A stretch of 64,000 nucleotides of DNA from SLHU01 sp009929975 (GCA_040776905.1 JAXGZQ010000001.1:1240001-1304000), one strand, 5' to 3'. Numbered from the stretch's first letter, positions 17,433 through 26,326 are shown. Notes: generated by a model from the sequence alone, not told the origin. Program-made: numbers and translations.

Positions 17433-17936
17433 ATGAAACTGCTGATCGTATACGGAACAAAAGCCGGCGCGACCGCCCACTGCGCGGAAAAAATCCGCCA
17501 GCAGCTGCCGGACGGACTTCGTGAAAACGCGGATCTGACGGATATCCGCCAGCTGAACCGCAGAAAAATAACTGAATATGATGCCTTCGTTATCGGCACA
17601 CCGATCTATATGGGCCGTATTCATGGCAAAATTCGCCGTTTCTTCCAGCGCTATCGCAAACGGCTGCTGGATAAACCGCTTCATCTTTTCATCTGCAGTC
17701 TAGCCCCCGGCGCGGAAGGCGTCACGCTGTTCCGCCAGAAGGCTGATCCCGATCTGTTCGAGCACGCGGCCCAGGTCAGTCAGCTGGGCTGTGAGATCCA
17801 TCCGGACCGGATGAACGCGTTCTATCGCTTCATCATTCAGAAAATCATGGAGACAGAAAAGCCGGAAGTCGGCCTGCGTGATGACGATATCGCGGCGTTT
17901 GCCCGGGGGATCGCATCCGGCTCATCCCCTTCCTGA
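17433..17936 (+). CDS. Flavodoxin-domain protein (HemG-like)
   Basis: 167 residues. The N-terminal FMN phosphate loop LLIVYGTKAGATAHCAEKI and the later FVIGTPIYMGRIHGKIRRF match the flavodoxin-fold proteins related to menaquinone-dependent protoporphyrinogen oxidase HemG. Other haem genes are not near, so a general FMN electron carrier for the neighbouring DUF362 ferredoxin is as likely. AGGAGG stands before the ATG. An intrinsic terminator follows 25 bases downstream. Confidence 0.8.
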   Translation: MKLLIVYGTKAGATAHCAEKIRQQLPDGLRENADLTDIRQLNRRKITEYDAFVIGTPIYMGRIHGKIRRFFQRYRKRLLDKPLHLFICSLAPGAEGVTLFRQKADPDLFEHAAQVSQLGCEIHPDRMNAFYRFIIQKIMETEKPEVGLRDDDIAAFARGIASGSSPS

Positions 17937-17961
17937 CCGGCCTGTCATGAAAGAACGAACG

Positions 17962-17999
17962 GGCGTCCTCTGAACCACTCTTCAGGGGACGTCTTTTTA
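17962..17999 (+). terminator. Intrinsic terminator after the flavodoxin gene
   Basis: A 13-bp stem with two wobbles (from GGCGTCCTCTGAA to TTCAGGGGACGTC), a 6-base loop and a T-run. Confidence 0.88.
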
Positions 18000-18064
18000 A
18001 TTTGCCATTTCGTCTGTGCAGGCGAAAACTATCAATACGGTTATCGTCAGAACCGCCGGGTCTG

Positions 18065-18073
18065 TGCTATATT
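18065..18073 (+). promoter_or_regulatory. Extended -10 promoter of the MFS gene
   Basis: TGCTATATT, 33 bases before the start codon. Confidence 0.5.
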
Positions 18074-18105
18074 GGAAACATCGCGCTGAAAGAGGGTTAA
18101 ACAGG

Positions 18106-19416
18106 ATGAATCACCTTACTGGAACCAAGCACCGGCAGGCCTTGATGCTCTATCTGGTCATACTGGCGATGGCGGCTCTCGGAGCTGGTCTTTCCGATAA
18201 TATTTTATCCAACTATTTCAAGGATGCTTATCAGGTGACGGCGTTCCAGCGCGGTCTGATTGAAATTCCCCGTGAGGCGCCGGGTGTGATCGGCGTTTTC
18301 ATTGTCACCGCGCTGGTCGCGCTGGGCGATATCCGTATCGCCGCCATCGCCCAGGCTCTGATGATTGTCGGCCTGCTGTTTCTCGGCTTTCTGACACCCC
18401 CCTACGCCATCATGCTGGTCTTCATATTCATCCATTCGCTCGGCGGCCATATCTGGTATCCGCTCCAGGACAGCATCGGCATGCAGCTGATCCGCGATGA
18501 CCGGCAGGCCGGCAAAACCGTCGGCAATTACAAAGCGATCAGCACCGCCTTTGGCATGCTGGCCTCCCTGATCGTCTTCTTTGGTTTTCGCTATAATATT
18601 TTCAGTTTCACGACACCGGTCAAATATATCTTCCTGCTCTCAGCGGCGATTTTTGCTATCGCGCTCTTGCTGCTGCTCTGGCTGCGCCGCATGCAGCTGA
18701 GCCAGCCGGCACCGGATGAAACCGCTGAAGCGACGCCTGTACCGGAGACGGGTGAAACGATCCCGCTGCCTGTCCAGCCCGCGCTGCAGCGAACAGCCCG
18801 GACCGGCCGCATGAAGTTCATCTTCCGCCGCGAATACAAGTATTACTATGTCCTGGCCATCGTCTTCGGTGTCCAGAAGCAGATCATGTTCGTTTTCGCC
18901 CCATGGGTACTGATCGAATTGCTCAATAAAAAGGCGGATACGCTGGCGATGCTCAATATCATCGCGTCTCTCATCGGCATATTTTTCATTCCGGCCCTCG
19001 GGCGGCTGCTGGACCGCTTCGGTATTCGCAAAATGCTTTACGCGGACGCACTGTCATTCATAGTGGTCTATCTGCTTTATGGTTTCTTCAGCGCCGGATT
19101 TGACGGCGGATTCCTGGCTCGGGCCGGACTTCCGGTCATCTTCGTCTTCGGACTTTTCATCATTGACCGGATGTCGATGCAGATGGGGATGATCCGCTCT
19201 TTGTATCTGCGCAACATCGCGCTCAGGCCTTCCGATATCGGTCCGACCCTGACCATGGGACAGAGTATGGACCATATTGTCTCGATTCTCTGTGCCACAC
19301 TGGGCGGAATCGTCTGGAGCGCCTGGGGTCCGCAATATGTTTTCTTTCTGGCGGCTCTGTTCTCCGGAATCAATTTCATCGTCGCCCGCATTGCCAATAT
19401 CAATGAATCTGCGTGA
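18106..19416 (+). CDS. MFS transporter
   Basis: 436 residues, about 12 membrane helices in two bundles separated by a soluble loop (about 205-250, rich in Pro, Glu and Thr). The second half carries RLLDRFGIRKMLYADA, the MFS loop motif between helices. I start at ATG 18106 with GAGGG upstream; the longer reading lacks a ribosome site. The substrate is not readable. This is the last host gene before the mobile element: its stop is 11 bases from the left att arm, and its ancestral terminator is now split by the element (see the att entries). Confidence 0.85.
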   Translation: MNHLTGTKHRQALMLYLVILAMAALGAGLSDNILSNYFKDAYQVTAFQRGLIEIPREAPGVIGVFIVTALVALGDIRIAAIAQALMIVGLLFLGFLTPPYAIMLVFIFIHSLGGHIWYPLQDSIGMQLIRDDRQAGKTVGNYKAISTAFGMLASLIVFFGFRYNIFSFTTPVKYIFLLSAAIFAIALLLLLWLRRMQLSQPAPDETAEATPVPETGETIPLPVQPALQRTARTGRMKFIFRREYKYYYVLAIVFGVQKQIMFVFAPWVLIELLNKKADTLAMLNIIASLIGIFFIPALGRLLDRFGIRKMLYADALSFIVVYLLYGFFSAGFDGGFLARAGLPVIFVFGLFIIDRMSMQMGMIRSLYLRNIALRPSDIGPTLTMGQSMDHIVSILCATLGGIVWSAWGPQYVFFLAALFSGINFIVARIANINESA

Positions 19417-19427
19417 CGGATCAACAC

Positions 19428-19464
19428 AAAAGGCGGCTGAAAGGGCGTTGGACTTAGGGATTTA
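19428..19464 (+). other. attL candidate (left end of mobile element)
   Basis: Host half AAAAGGCGGCTG (19428-19439), then AAA (19440-19442), then element half ending in CTTAGGGATTTA (19453-19464). The mirror-image arrangement occurs at the right end. The outer half is the left arm of the split host terminator. Confidence 0.75.
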
Positions 19465-19558
19465 CGGAAACAAGTAAATTTTTGACCGACACTCTTCATG
19501 CGGAGCCAAAACAGTAAAGACCACACCAAACCGGAAGGAGGTTTTGTGCACAGGGACT

Positions 19559-20707
19559 TTACCGGTAGTGGCGGAAGTCGGGCACATCCAGCAGCTTGCC
19601 CCCGGCCATGGCCGATTCGTGGGCGCGGATGCCTACGCCGGTCCAGTAAGCGCCGACGATATCGTCGGGATAGGGCGGGCGTTGCTCCACGATGGAGCGG
19701 ACGAATTCATGCACCATATGGGGATGGGAGCCGCCATGGCCGCCGCCCTGGGTAAAGGATAGATGGGAGTCTTTGGCGTTGTATACGGTGCTGGTGGTAT
19801 ATTTGCCGATTTCCGGCGGCAGAAAGTGGGCATAATCAGGTACCTTGATGCGCTCCTGGGCGATGGCGGCGGTGCGGCCTCCCCACATAAAGTCGTCGGT
19901 GCGCTGGAAGAGCACCGGCCCTTCGCCGTCCATCTGTTGCCACTCGAAGCTTTCCTGCTCACCATAGATGCGGAAACACTCGGAATAGCCCCGGGCCACG
20001 CCATATAAAAACCGCTCCATTTCAATGGTGATATCGCTGTCCTGCAGCGTCAGAAACGCCGATTCAAAGGCATAAGGGCAGCCGTATCGGCGGGTAAGCT
20101 CAGGCCGGATCTTCCCCGAGCCCCGCCCGTAGACCCGGATGGGCAGCCGGTCGGCCAGCATCAGGCAGGGGGCCACCGCGTGGGTGGGATGCATCAGCGG
20201 CGGGAAGCCTTCCCAATAGGAGGGCCAGCCTTCCATATCCTGATAATGGGCGCAAGACATATACTGGATGCGCCCAAAATCCCCTCGGGCGATGCATTCC
20301 TTGATATACAGCGTTTCACGCTGGAAGATGGTGGTCTCCAGGAACATGTAGTTTTTACCGGAACGCCGCCGGGCGTCAATGACGGCAAAAAGCTCGTCGA
20401 TGCTCATGCCCATGGGGATGGTGCAGCCGCAGTGCTTGCCGGCGTTAAGGGCGCGGATAGACAGCGGCGCATGGGTGTCGGGCGGCGTCACCAGGTGGAT
20501 GGAGTCCACCCCGGGGTGATCCAGCACGGCCTGTATGTCAGTAAAGCAGTGATCCTGGGGGATATCATAGCGCTCACGGGCGGTTTTGAGCAGCTGCTGG
20601 CTTAAATCCACCACCATAAGGTCCGCCACGTCGGGATGGTTCTGATAGATAGGCACGAATTCCAACCCAAAGCTTAGCCCCACCAGGGCTACAGTTATTT
20701 TTTTCAT
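19559..20707 (-). CDS. Gfo/Idh/MocA family oxidoreductase (element cargo)
   Basis: 382 residues. The N-terminal Rossmann domain starts KKITVALVGLSFGLEFVPIY (G10), and VTPPDTHAPLSIRAL follows as usual. The family's EKP catalytic/cofactor motif is degenerate: GKHCGCTIPMG, with Thr-Ile-Pro at 96-98 instead of Glu-Lys-Pro, so the dehydrogenase activity is uncertain. The C-terminal part carries FLETTIFQRETLYIKE and a His-rich GGGHGGSHPHMVHEF. AAAGGAAG precedes the ATG. It is divergent from the AraC gene and forms with it and the GH51 gene an apparent sugar cargo. Confidence 0.85.
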   Translation of the reverse strand: MKKITVALVGLSFGLEFVPIYQNHPDVADLMVVDLSQQLLKTARERYDIPQDHCFTDIQAVLDHPGVDSIHLVTPPDTHAPLSIRALNAGKHCGCTIPMGMSIDELFAVIDARRRSGKNYMFLETTIFQRETLYIKECIARGDFGRIQYMSCAHYQDMEGWPSYWEGFPPLMHPTHAVAPCLMLADRLPIRVYGRGSGKIRPELTRRYGCPYAFESAFLTLQDSDITIEMERFLYGVARGYSECFRIYGEQESFEWQQMDGEGPVLFQRTDDFMWGGRTAAIAQERIKVPDYAHFLPPEIGKYTTSTVYNAKDSHLSFTQGGGHGGSHPHMVHEFVRSIVEQRPPYPDDIVGAYWTGVGIRAHESAMAGGKLLDVPDFRHYR

Positions 20708-20762
20708 ATTTCATCTTCCTTTCGGCATCGGAGTGGGTTTTCAACACATAAGGCGGCGCCAA

Positions 20763-20771
20763 TGATATTAT
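20763..20771 (+). promoter_or_regulatory. Extended -10 promoter of the AraC-family regulator
   Basis: TGATATTAT in the 91-bp divergent gap, 28 bases before the ATG. Confidence 0.4.
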
Positions 20772-20798
20772 ACACACAAATCCACAAGGAGGCGCGGC

Positions 20799-21608
20799 AT
20801 GGAGAACAATCTGTGGCTGCAGCTTGAGGGCGTCCCTCGGGTGCGGGAGATCGGATATCTGAGCCTTACCAACGTACACCCCGACCGCACGCTGCCCTTC
20901 TGGGTGCTGGGCGTGGTAGAGGCGGGGCAGCGAACCATCCGCCTGGCGGGTGTCTCGGCCAAGCTGACCAGCGGGGACTATTTTCTGCTGCCGCCGGGCA
21001 TTCGCCACCGCGGCATGCAGATGGATAAGCACGCGGCGTATTTTATCCACTTTTCCCAGGGTGGGGGGCCGGCTTTGATGCCGGATGTGCCCGATACGTC
21101 CCGGCTGGTGCTGCCGGCCTTCGGGCAGACGCCCAATGACCTGGATGTGCTGGGCCACATGCGGTGGATGTACCGGCAGTTTCGCGCCCAGCTGGTGCGG
21201 GAGGAATTTTTAAGCGCCCAGCTTCTGGCGCTGCAGCAGCAACTGAGCCTGTTTGCCCAGACTACCCAGATGCGGCCGGGCGGGCGGGACATGGCGGCGC
21301 AGGTGCTGGATCACATCAACCATCACTATACCCAGGAGCTGGACAGCACCAGCCTGGAGAGCCGCTTTAGCAAGAGCTATCACAGACTCAACATTGTGTT
21401 CAAGCAGAAGTACGGCTGCACCATCAAGCAAATGGTGATGGAGCGGCGCATGCACCATGCCTTTAACCTGTTAATGGCCGGGCAGAGCATCGCCGAGACC
21501 GCCCGGCAGACGGGCTTTCACGATTATTACTATTTTATCCGCGCTTTTAAGAAGGCCAAGGGCGTAACGCCCAGTCAGCTTAGGGAAAAATACTTTACCC
21601 GGCTTTGA
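20799..21608 (+). CDS. AraC-family transcriptional regulator (element cargo)
   Basis: 269 residues. An N-terminal cupin-type sensor (about 10-110; SGDYFLLPPGIRHRG) is followed by a C-terminal double helix-turn-helix (about 168-265; SLESRFSKSYHRLNIVFKQK and IAETARQTGFHDYYYFIRAFKKAKGVTPSQLR, given here in pieces). AAGGAGG precedes the ATG by eight bases. It lies between the two leftward cargo genes and probably controls them in response to a plant-cell-wall sugar. A 13-base palindrome upstream of the GH51 gene is one candidate site. Its TGA stop shows TGA is read as stop in the element. Confidence 0.88.
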   Translation: MENNLWLQLEGVPRVREIGYLSLTNVHPDRTLPFWVLGVVEAGQRTIRLAGVSAKLTSGDYFLLPPGIRHRGMQMDKHAAYFIHFSQGGGPALMPDVPDTSRLVLPAFGQTPNDLDVLGHMRWMYRQFRAQLVREEFLSAQLLALQQQLSLFAQTTQMRPGGRDMAAQVLDHINHHYTQELDSTSLESRFSKSYHRLNIVFKQKYGCTIKQMVMERRMHHAFNLLMAGQSIAETARQTGFHDYYYFIRAFKKAKGVTPSQLREKYFTRL

Positions 21609-21619
21609 CGGCCGGGCGG

Positions 21620-23515
21620 CTACAGCTGCACCGTGACAACGGCCAGGGAATGCTGCGGCAGCGTAAGAAAAAGCTCGCCGCCACTTACGCGCACCGGCAG
21701 ATCCTTTTTGCCAAACCGGGTGCCCGGCAGCAGACCGGCGCCCTGCCACAGGGTACAGGATACCTGCTTGGCTTGCGCTGCGGGGCGCAGTGCCACGCAA
21801 AACTCCCGTTCTTCCCGGGCGTCGGCATTGACCAGCGTCACATGCAGCGTATTGGTTTTGGTATCCAGAGAGGCCGCGGCGTCGGATACCGGCAGTGTAT
21901 CGCAGTCCACCTCCACGCCCAGGCCGGTATGATGGGCCCGAAAGGCGCTGAACACCTGCCCGTTGGCGGTTAAGGCAGTCTCCCAGGGGTGCACCAGCAA
22001 GGCGCCCTCGTTTACCGGTTCAAAGTAGCAGCATACGGGCATGTTCTGCGCGTAAGTCTCCCGGCAGAACATGTTAAGCATACGGGCGGTATAGATACCC
22101 TCCGCCACGCCGGGCTTGCGGTACCAGGCGTACCAGACATTCCATTCATCAAAAGAAATGGCGATGGGGCGGGCGGGCCCGGCGGCATTCAGCGCGGCAC
22201 GCAGGCCTTTTACCATCTCCAGATTGCGCAGCGGCGCGCCAGCAATCTGCTCATAGCTTCGCAGCGTGTTATCCGGCGTGGTAAAGCTCATGTCGCGCAC
22301 AATATCAAAGGGATCGTAGCTGTGCAACGAGACATAATCGGCCACCGGCGAGAGAGAAGCGGCGCTGTTCTGTACCCAATCGGCATTGGGATAGGGCCCC
22401 GAGGAGAACAGAACCAACGACGGGTCGGCCGCCAGCATGACCCGGGCGCAAGCCTGGGCCTTTTGTGCGTAGGCCTGGGGCGTGTTGGGGCCTTCCATGT
22501 GGCCGTACCCCATCTCGTTGCCCAGCGACCAGTATTTGACGCCATATGGCTGAGTGTGGCCCCGCCGGGCACGCAGCGAACCCCAGGTGGTTTGGGCATC
22601 GCCGTTGCAATACTCCACCCATTGGGCGCATTCCTCGGGCGAATCCCAGGCCAGGTTGATGGTCAAAAAAGGCTGGGCGCCTATCTTTTGGCACAGGGCG
22701 ATAAATTCGTCGATGCCCACCTCGTGAAAATCGAAGCCGTGGGTATGGGGCTGGGTCTCGTTTTCCATATACGAGCACATGGGGCCGCGCATATCGCTTT
22801 CCAGCAGCCCGTCCTTCCAGCGGTATTCGCCGGCAAAGTTACCGCCGGGCCAACGCAGCAGCGTGGCGCCGATTTCCTGCAGCGCCTCCGCCACATCGGG
22901 CCGCATACCGTGAAAATGGCCGCCGGGCAGCAGCGACACCGCGCCCACCGCCAACTCACCCACACTATCAAACCCGAACGCAAACCGGGCGGCTTTATCC
23001 TCGGCCCGGGGGATCAGCAAAAGGCGGTAGGTATTCCACTGGGCAGAAAAGACTTCGATGGCTGATTCGGCATAGACGGTACCGCCGTCGGCCGAGGTAA
23101 AGCCCACCCATACGGTAAGGGGCGCGTCGCTCTTGAGCACCAGCCGGACTTCATACGGCCGGTCAGCTTGCAGCGCAATGCCGCCCTGGGCCAGGCCGCA
23201 GCGCTGGCCCGCCGCATAATTCTGCATCTTCTGGCTTTGCAGTTCGTTGCGCCGGACCATCTTTTCGGGCTCTTCGTGGCGGGTATAAACGTCGTAGTAG
23301 TCCATGTAAAAATAGGCGTTTTCGCCGATGGGCTCCCAATCCAGCGCCTGACCGCTGGCCGGGCAGGGCTTGCCGGCGAACTTGCGGTTGCGCAGCAGCT
23401 GGGCACTCAGGCCGTTGTGGATGCAGCTGCGCGTGTGCTCCAGGTTATGGCCGAACACCAGGGGCGACAGCGGATAAGTCTTTTCCATGTCCAATACCAG
23501 TCGATTTGCGGGCAT
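21620..23515 (-). CDS. GH51 alpha-L-arabinofuranosidase (element cargo)
   Basis: 632 residues, no signal peptide, so it acts on imported oligosaccharides. GH51 signatures: acid/base Glu334 in SLGNEMGYG, nucleophile Glu457 in SFDEWNVWY, and LLRWPGGNFAGEYRWKDG before them. The N-terminal 190 residues hold a beta-sandwich resembling a carbohydrate-binding module, which makes it longer than the host enzyme at 61675-63174 (499 residues); it belongs to the long GH51 type. I start at ATG 23515: AGGAGG ends six bases before it, while the ATG at 23521 abuts the AGGAGG. Convergent with the AraC gene, 11 bp apart. Confidence 0.9.
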   Translation of the reverse strand: MPANRLVLDMEKTYPLSPLVFGHNLEHTRSCIHNGLSAQLLRNRKFAGKPCPASGQALDWEPIGENAYFYMDYYDVYTRHEEPEKMVRRNELQSQKMQNYAAGQRCGLAQGGIALQADRPYEVRLVLKSDAPLTVWVGFTSADGGTVYAESAIEVFSAQWNTYRLLLIPRAEDKAARFAFGFDSVGELAVGAVSLLPGGHFHGMRPDVAEALQEIGATLLRWPGGNFAGEYRWKDGLLESDMRGPMCSYMENETQPHTHGFDFHEVGIDEFIALCQKIGAQPFLTINLAWDSPEECAQWVEYCNGDAQTTWGSLRARRGHTQPYGVKYWSLGNEMGYGHMEGPNTPQAYAQKAQACARVMLAADPSLVLFSSGPYPNADWVQNSAASLSPVADYVSLHSYDPFDIVRDMSFTTPDNTLRSYEQIAGAPLRNLEMVKGLRAALNAAGPARPIAISFDEWNVWYAWYRKPGVAEGIYTARMLNMFCRETYAQNMPVCCYFEPVNEGALLVHPWETALTANGQVFSAFRAHHTGLGVEVDCDTLPVSDAAASLDTKTNTLHVTLVNADAREEREFCVALRPAAQAKQVSCTLWQGAGLLPGTRFGKKDLPVRVSGGELFLTLPQHSLAVVTVQL

Positions 23516-23557
23516 ATTCATCCTCCTATATGGAGATATCATAAAAAGTGTATGCTT

Positions 23558-23570
23558 TTGGCGCTGCCAA
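23558..23570 (-). promoter_or_regulatory. Palindrome upstream of the cargo GH51 gene
   Basis: TTGGCGCTGCCAA, perfect 5-bp arms around GCT, 43 bases before the GH51 start. Possible operator for the cargo regulator; position only. Confidence 0.3.
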
Positions 23571-23634
23571 GAAAATGCACAAACCCTGCTGCGGATGGAA
23601 AAAAACGACGCCGGCGGCACTTTTCCTCATAAAT

Positions 23635-23663
23635 AACACCCGGCGATACTTTCGCCGGGTGTT
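23635..23663 (-). terminator. Hairpin at the 3' side of the methyltransferase remnant
   Basis: A perfect 12-bp stem (AACACCCGGCGA with TCGCCGGGTGTT) and a 5-base loop. The U-tract is poor on both strands. It probably once ended a gene of the element. Confidence 0.5.
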
Positions 23664-24981
23664 TAGATTGTCAAGAAATCCTAAGTACGTTCCGTGAATA
23701 TTCAAGTGTAGCTGCTCCAAACCGGCAGCACGTGCGGCCATGACCGGCCGTAGCGCGAAGAAGTCATTGCTCCACAAAAATACGCATATGTCATCATCTT
23801 CATCAACGATATCTCCAACAATACTGTCCTCATACCAGATTGTCTTTGCCTTGAAAGTCCCTTTTCTATACTTCTCGTAGCACCCATATTCTCCTGTGGT
23901 TTTCAATTTTGCGACGAGCTCACTCTGCATGGAGTCTTGCGAATTGCAGCGAAGGAATTTTTTCTGCCCCCACCTCCAGCAACTTTCTTCGCCATCGCTA
24001 TTTAACGGGAGAATGTCAACGGAAAACGCTTCCGTCTTCTCTAACGATACAGGACAATAACCACAGGCATCAATTTGCTTCGGATTCGTGTATATGGGAT
24101 AGAACAGATTGGGACGATTAAATCTTCCAAATTTAGGATTGCGATTACGGAGTTCACGTTCCTCAAATTCGCTTACATCGTCTGATTTACTGAAGGAACC
24201 AACACCCTTTTCAAGTTCATTCAGTATAGTTTCGACTTTACGGGTATACACGAAAAGGTATTCATGCGTTTTCGCAAGCTGTTTGTATGTTTGACCTCTT
24301 TTATTCGACTGTACTATTATGTCGGCTACAAAGTTTTCTTCTCCGAAAACATCATCACAGACGAGCTTTAGGTTTGCTTGCTCGTTATCATCTATCGAAA
24401 TGAAGATTACGCCATCTTTGTCGAGCAAATCCCTTGCCAATAACGGTCTCGGATACATGAACATCAACCATGCCGAATGTGATGCAGAACCACGCTTTGT
24501 CAAGTCCAATATGCGCTGCGCCTGCGTTTCGTCGATACTCAGTTTCTCAGAAAGTTCCTCTACAGTGAAATTGAAGCTATCATTGTACACGAAACCGTCC
24601 GTTCCTGTGTTATATGGCGGGTCTATGTAAATGCACTTCACCTTATGAGTGTAAGATTTTAGCAAGTGCTTCAAACCGTCCAGATTATCGCCGCTGATAT
24701 AAATGTTCTGGCTGTCGGCGTTTTCCGGCTTTGCGTTATGTTCTTCATCAGGCACGATAACCGTAGTTGTGTCTACGGATGCCAGCAGACGGGCATAGTT
24801 CTTGCCGAGGAACTTCAATTCATAGCCTTCTCCCGTGACAGATACTTTATCGCTCAAGAACTCCTTGAAGCGTTCAATATCAAAGGTGCCGTCCGTATGA
24901 AATCAGGACGGAAAATTTTCCCGTAATACCGTCATCTCGCGGCTGTTGGGGGTAACGCCCTCATTGGCGGCAATAATGTCC

Positions 24982-25854
24982 TTAATCATCGTTCTTCCCT
25001 CCGTTATTCTCGGGCAGTTTCCCGGCTTGCTGAGCCATCTTTTTTTCCTGCGTTTTTACACGACGTTCCAATTTCTTTATATCCTCTGATGGCGGCAATT
25101 CTTCAGGTTTAATACCACGCTGTCCGAGCATTGCACGGACAGAACGATTGTTTTGAATATGCTCATCTGTGATTGGCGTTTCACCACGCAGATTCTTTTC
25201 TTCAACATTATAATTGGTCATTTCAGTCGCAAGATTCTTTGCTGCGATTGACAATGTGGGTAAAAAATCTGCCAGAGGGCGATTATCTTTCACACCGAGT
25301 ATCGCTTTCATATCCTGTGTGGTGTGGCCACCAAATAGTGCACGGTCGCCCTTAGAACGAATACGACCAAAACCAGCATCGTCAACACCGCGTTCATATA
25401 TGTTTTGAGATAAACGTTTTTCGGATTCTTTCAGACGGCCACGGGCTTCTGTCCGTTCGATATAGGCGATACGATCTTCGATCAATTCTTGCTTTCTTGT
25501 TTGGAATGCAAAATAGCTTTGTGCAAATGCAATTTCTTCTTTTTTAGGATCACCATTCTGTGCAATCAAGTAGCAAGCATAACGAGTTAATATATAGTCT
25601 TTTACTTCACGCTTTGAACCACTGCCTAACTGAACCATTTTCGTGACCTCACGAAAATGGTCTGAAACTTCTATTCCTGTGGCTTGACAGGAATCAACTG
25701 CACGTGAAATTGCTTTATCAAAATTCTCCCATCTTTCATAACCGAGTAAAGGCATAAGTTCTCTGGCAAACCAATATTCGATATTTTCATCTTCAATACT
25801 ATGAACAACAATATCAAACTGCTGTTTTATCAATTCAATACGTTTTTTATCCAT
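24982..25854 (-). CDS. dinD: DNA damage-inducible protein D family (DinD)
   Basis: 290 residues. The start KKRIELIKQQFD, then EYWFARELMPLLGYERWENF, GSGSKREVKDYILTRYACYLIAQNGDPKK and EERGVDDAGFGRIRSKGD-like text (here YERGVDDAGFGRIRSKGD) match DinD; the family has a BRO-N-like domain and in E. coli is LexA-regulated and inhibits RecA. Length is close to the usual 275-290. It overlaps the upstream XRE gene by one base (TAATG) and the downstream Mod gene by eight, forming a compact XRE-dinD-mod operon. This pairing is common in mobile elements. Confidence 0.88.
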   Translation of the reverse strand: MDKKRIELIKQQFDIVVHSIEDENIEYWFARELMPLLGYERWENFDKAISRAVDSCQATGIEVSDHFREVTKMVQLGSGSKREVKDYILTRYACYLIAQNGDPKKEEIAFAQSYFAFQTRKQELIEDRIAYIERTEARGRLKESEKRLSQNIYERGVDDAGFGRIRSKGDRALFGGHTTQDMKAILGVKDNRPLADFLPTLSIAAKNLATEMTNYNVEEKNLRGETPITDEHIQNNRSVRAMLGQRGIKPEELPPSEDIKKLERRVKTQEKKMAQQAGKLPENNGGKNDD

Positions 25855-26093
25855 TACTCTGCCTCCACGGTATTCTTTTTTTCAGTGTTATTCGGTACGA
25901 ATTCCATTATGTCTTCCACATTGACTCGCAGTGCGGAGCATATTTTAAGTAATACGTCCATGCTGACATTCTGGTGCTTCGACAACTTCGCCACAGAGGA
26001 TGGGCTGATTTTTGCCAGCACCTGCAAATCTTGCTTATTCATATCGCGGTCTATCAATAGTTTCCATAACCTTTTGTAGCTTACAACCAGCAT
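25854..26093 (-). CDS. Small XRE-family (HTH_26-like) repressor
   Basis: 79 residues, almost only a helix-turn-helix: YKRLWKLLIDRDMNKQDLQ, then ISPSSVAKLSKHQNVSMDVLLKIC, in pieces. I start at ATG 26093, which has GAGGTG seven bases upstream, not at 26114. It is first in the operon with dinD and mod. Two near-identical 17-base operator-like sites in opposite orientation flank its promoter (26108-26182), consistent with autorepression. It likely also guards the rightward primase operon that starts at 26565. Confidence 0.85.
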   Translation of the reverse strand: MLVVSYKRLWKLLIDRDMNKQDLQVLAKISPSSVAKLSKHQNVSMDVLLKICSALRVNVEDIMEFVPNNTEKKNTVEAE

Positions 26094-26107
26094 TACTGTC
26101 ACCTCGC

Positions 26108-26124
26108 ATATCATATTGAATTTT
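26108..26124 (+). promoter_or_regulatory. Operator-like site 1 of the XRE repressor
   Basis: ATATCATATTGAATTTT, between the -10 and the start codon. Site 2 (26166-26182) matches it in 16 of 17 positions, inverted. Confidence 0.5.
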
Positions 26125-26153
26125 ATTATAGCATAAAATCTTCAAGTTTACAA
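26125..26153 (-). promoter_or_regulatory. Promoter of the XRE-dinD-mod operon
   Basis: Minus strand: TTGTAA, 17 bases, TATAAT, with an extended TGC before the -10. Confidence 0.7.
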
Positions 26154-26165
26154 TATTTATCGCGC

Positions 26166-26182
26166 AAAATTGAATATGATAT
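26166..26182 (-). promoter_or_regulatory. Operator-like site 2 of the XRE repressor
   Basis: ATATCATATTCAATTTT on the minus strand, just upstream of the -35. It overlaps the perfect palindrome GAATATGATATTC at 26172-26184. Confidence 0.5.
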
Positions 26183-26326
26183 TCGTAAGTTTATGAATCT
26201 ATTCACACATAAAATTATAACGGCATCCGTAAAACAGCGGATGCCGTATTTTTTTGTTCGTTCGGGTACGGATTTATTTTATGCCTGTCCTGTACTAGGT
26301 GAGAGGGTTTACTTCTGCCGTTTTCG

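Larger units (their letters stand above)
23526..24989 (-). pseudogene. Type III (beta-class) DNA methyltransferase Mod, broken at both ends
   Basis: Begins with ATG 24989, whose start overlaps the DinD stop (ATGATTAA), reading MIKDIIAANEGVTPNSREM. Codon 29 is TGA where relatives usually have Cys; the frame then continues intact (SDKVSVTGEGYELKF) with motif IV DPPYNTGTD, as in Mod subunits of type III systems. After WYEDSIVGDIVDED (near 23800) the family similarity stops and about 90 unrelated residues follow to 23526. So there is an early nonsense codon and a lost target-recognition/C-terminal part; no Res subunit follows. A reading from 24857 lacks the N-terminal 44 residues. Almost certainly inactive. 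Confidence 0.8.

Noticed and set aside
21989..23065. Long rightward frame of 358 codons
   Set aside because: It lies opposite the GH51 gene and has no ribosome site or recognisable motif; a shadow of a GC-rich gene.
23684..23694. AAATCCTAAG as an alternative left att site
   Set aside because: It resembles the right end AAATCCCTAAG in direct orientation, but has a gap and no host half beside it. The 19428 site gives exact symmetry and rebuilds a terminator.
24903..24905. TGA in mod as selenocysteine or recoded codon
   Set aside because: TGA terminates the AraC gene and many host genes, no SECIS-like hairpin is evident, and no selenoprotein family fits.
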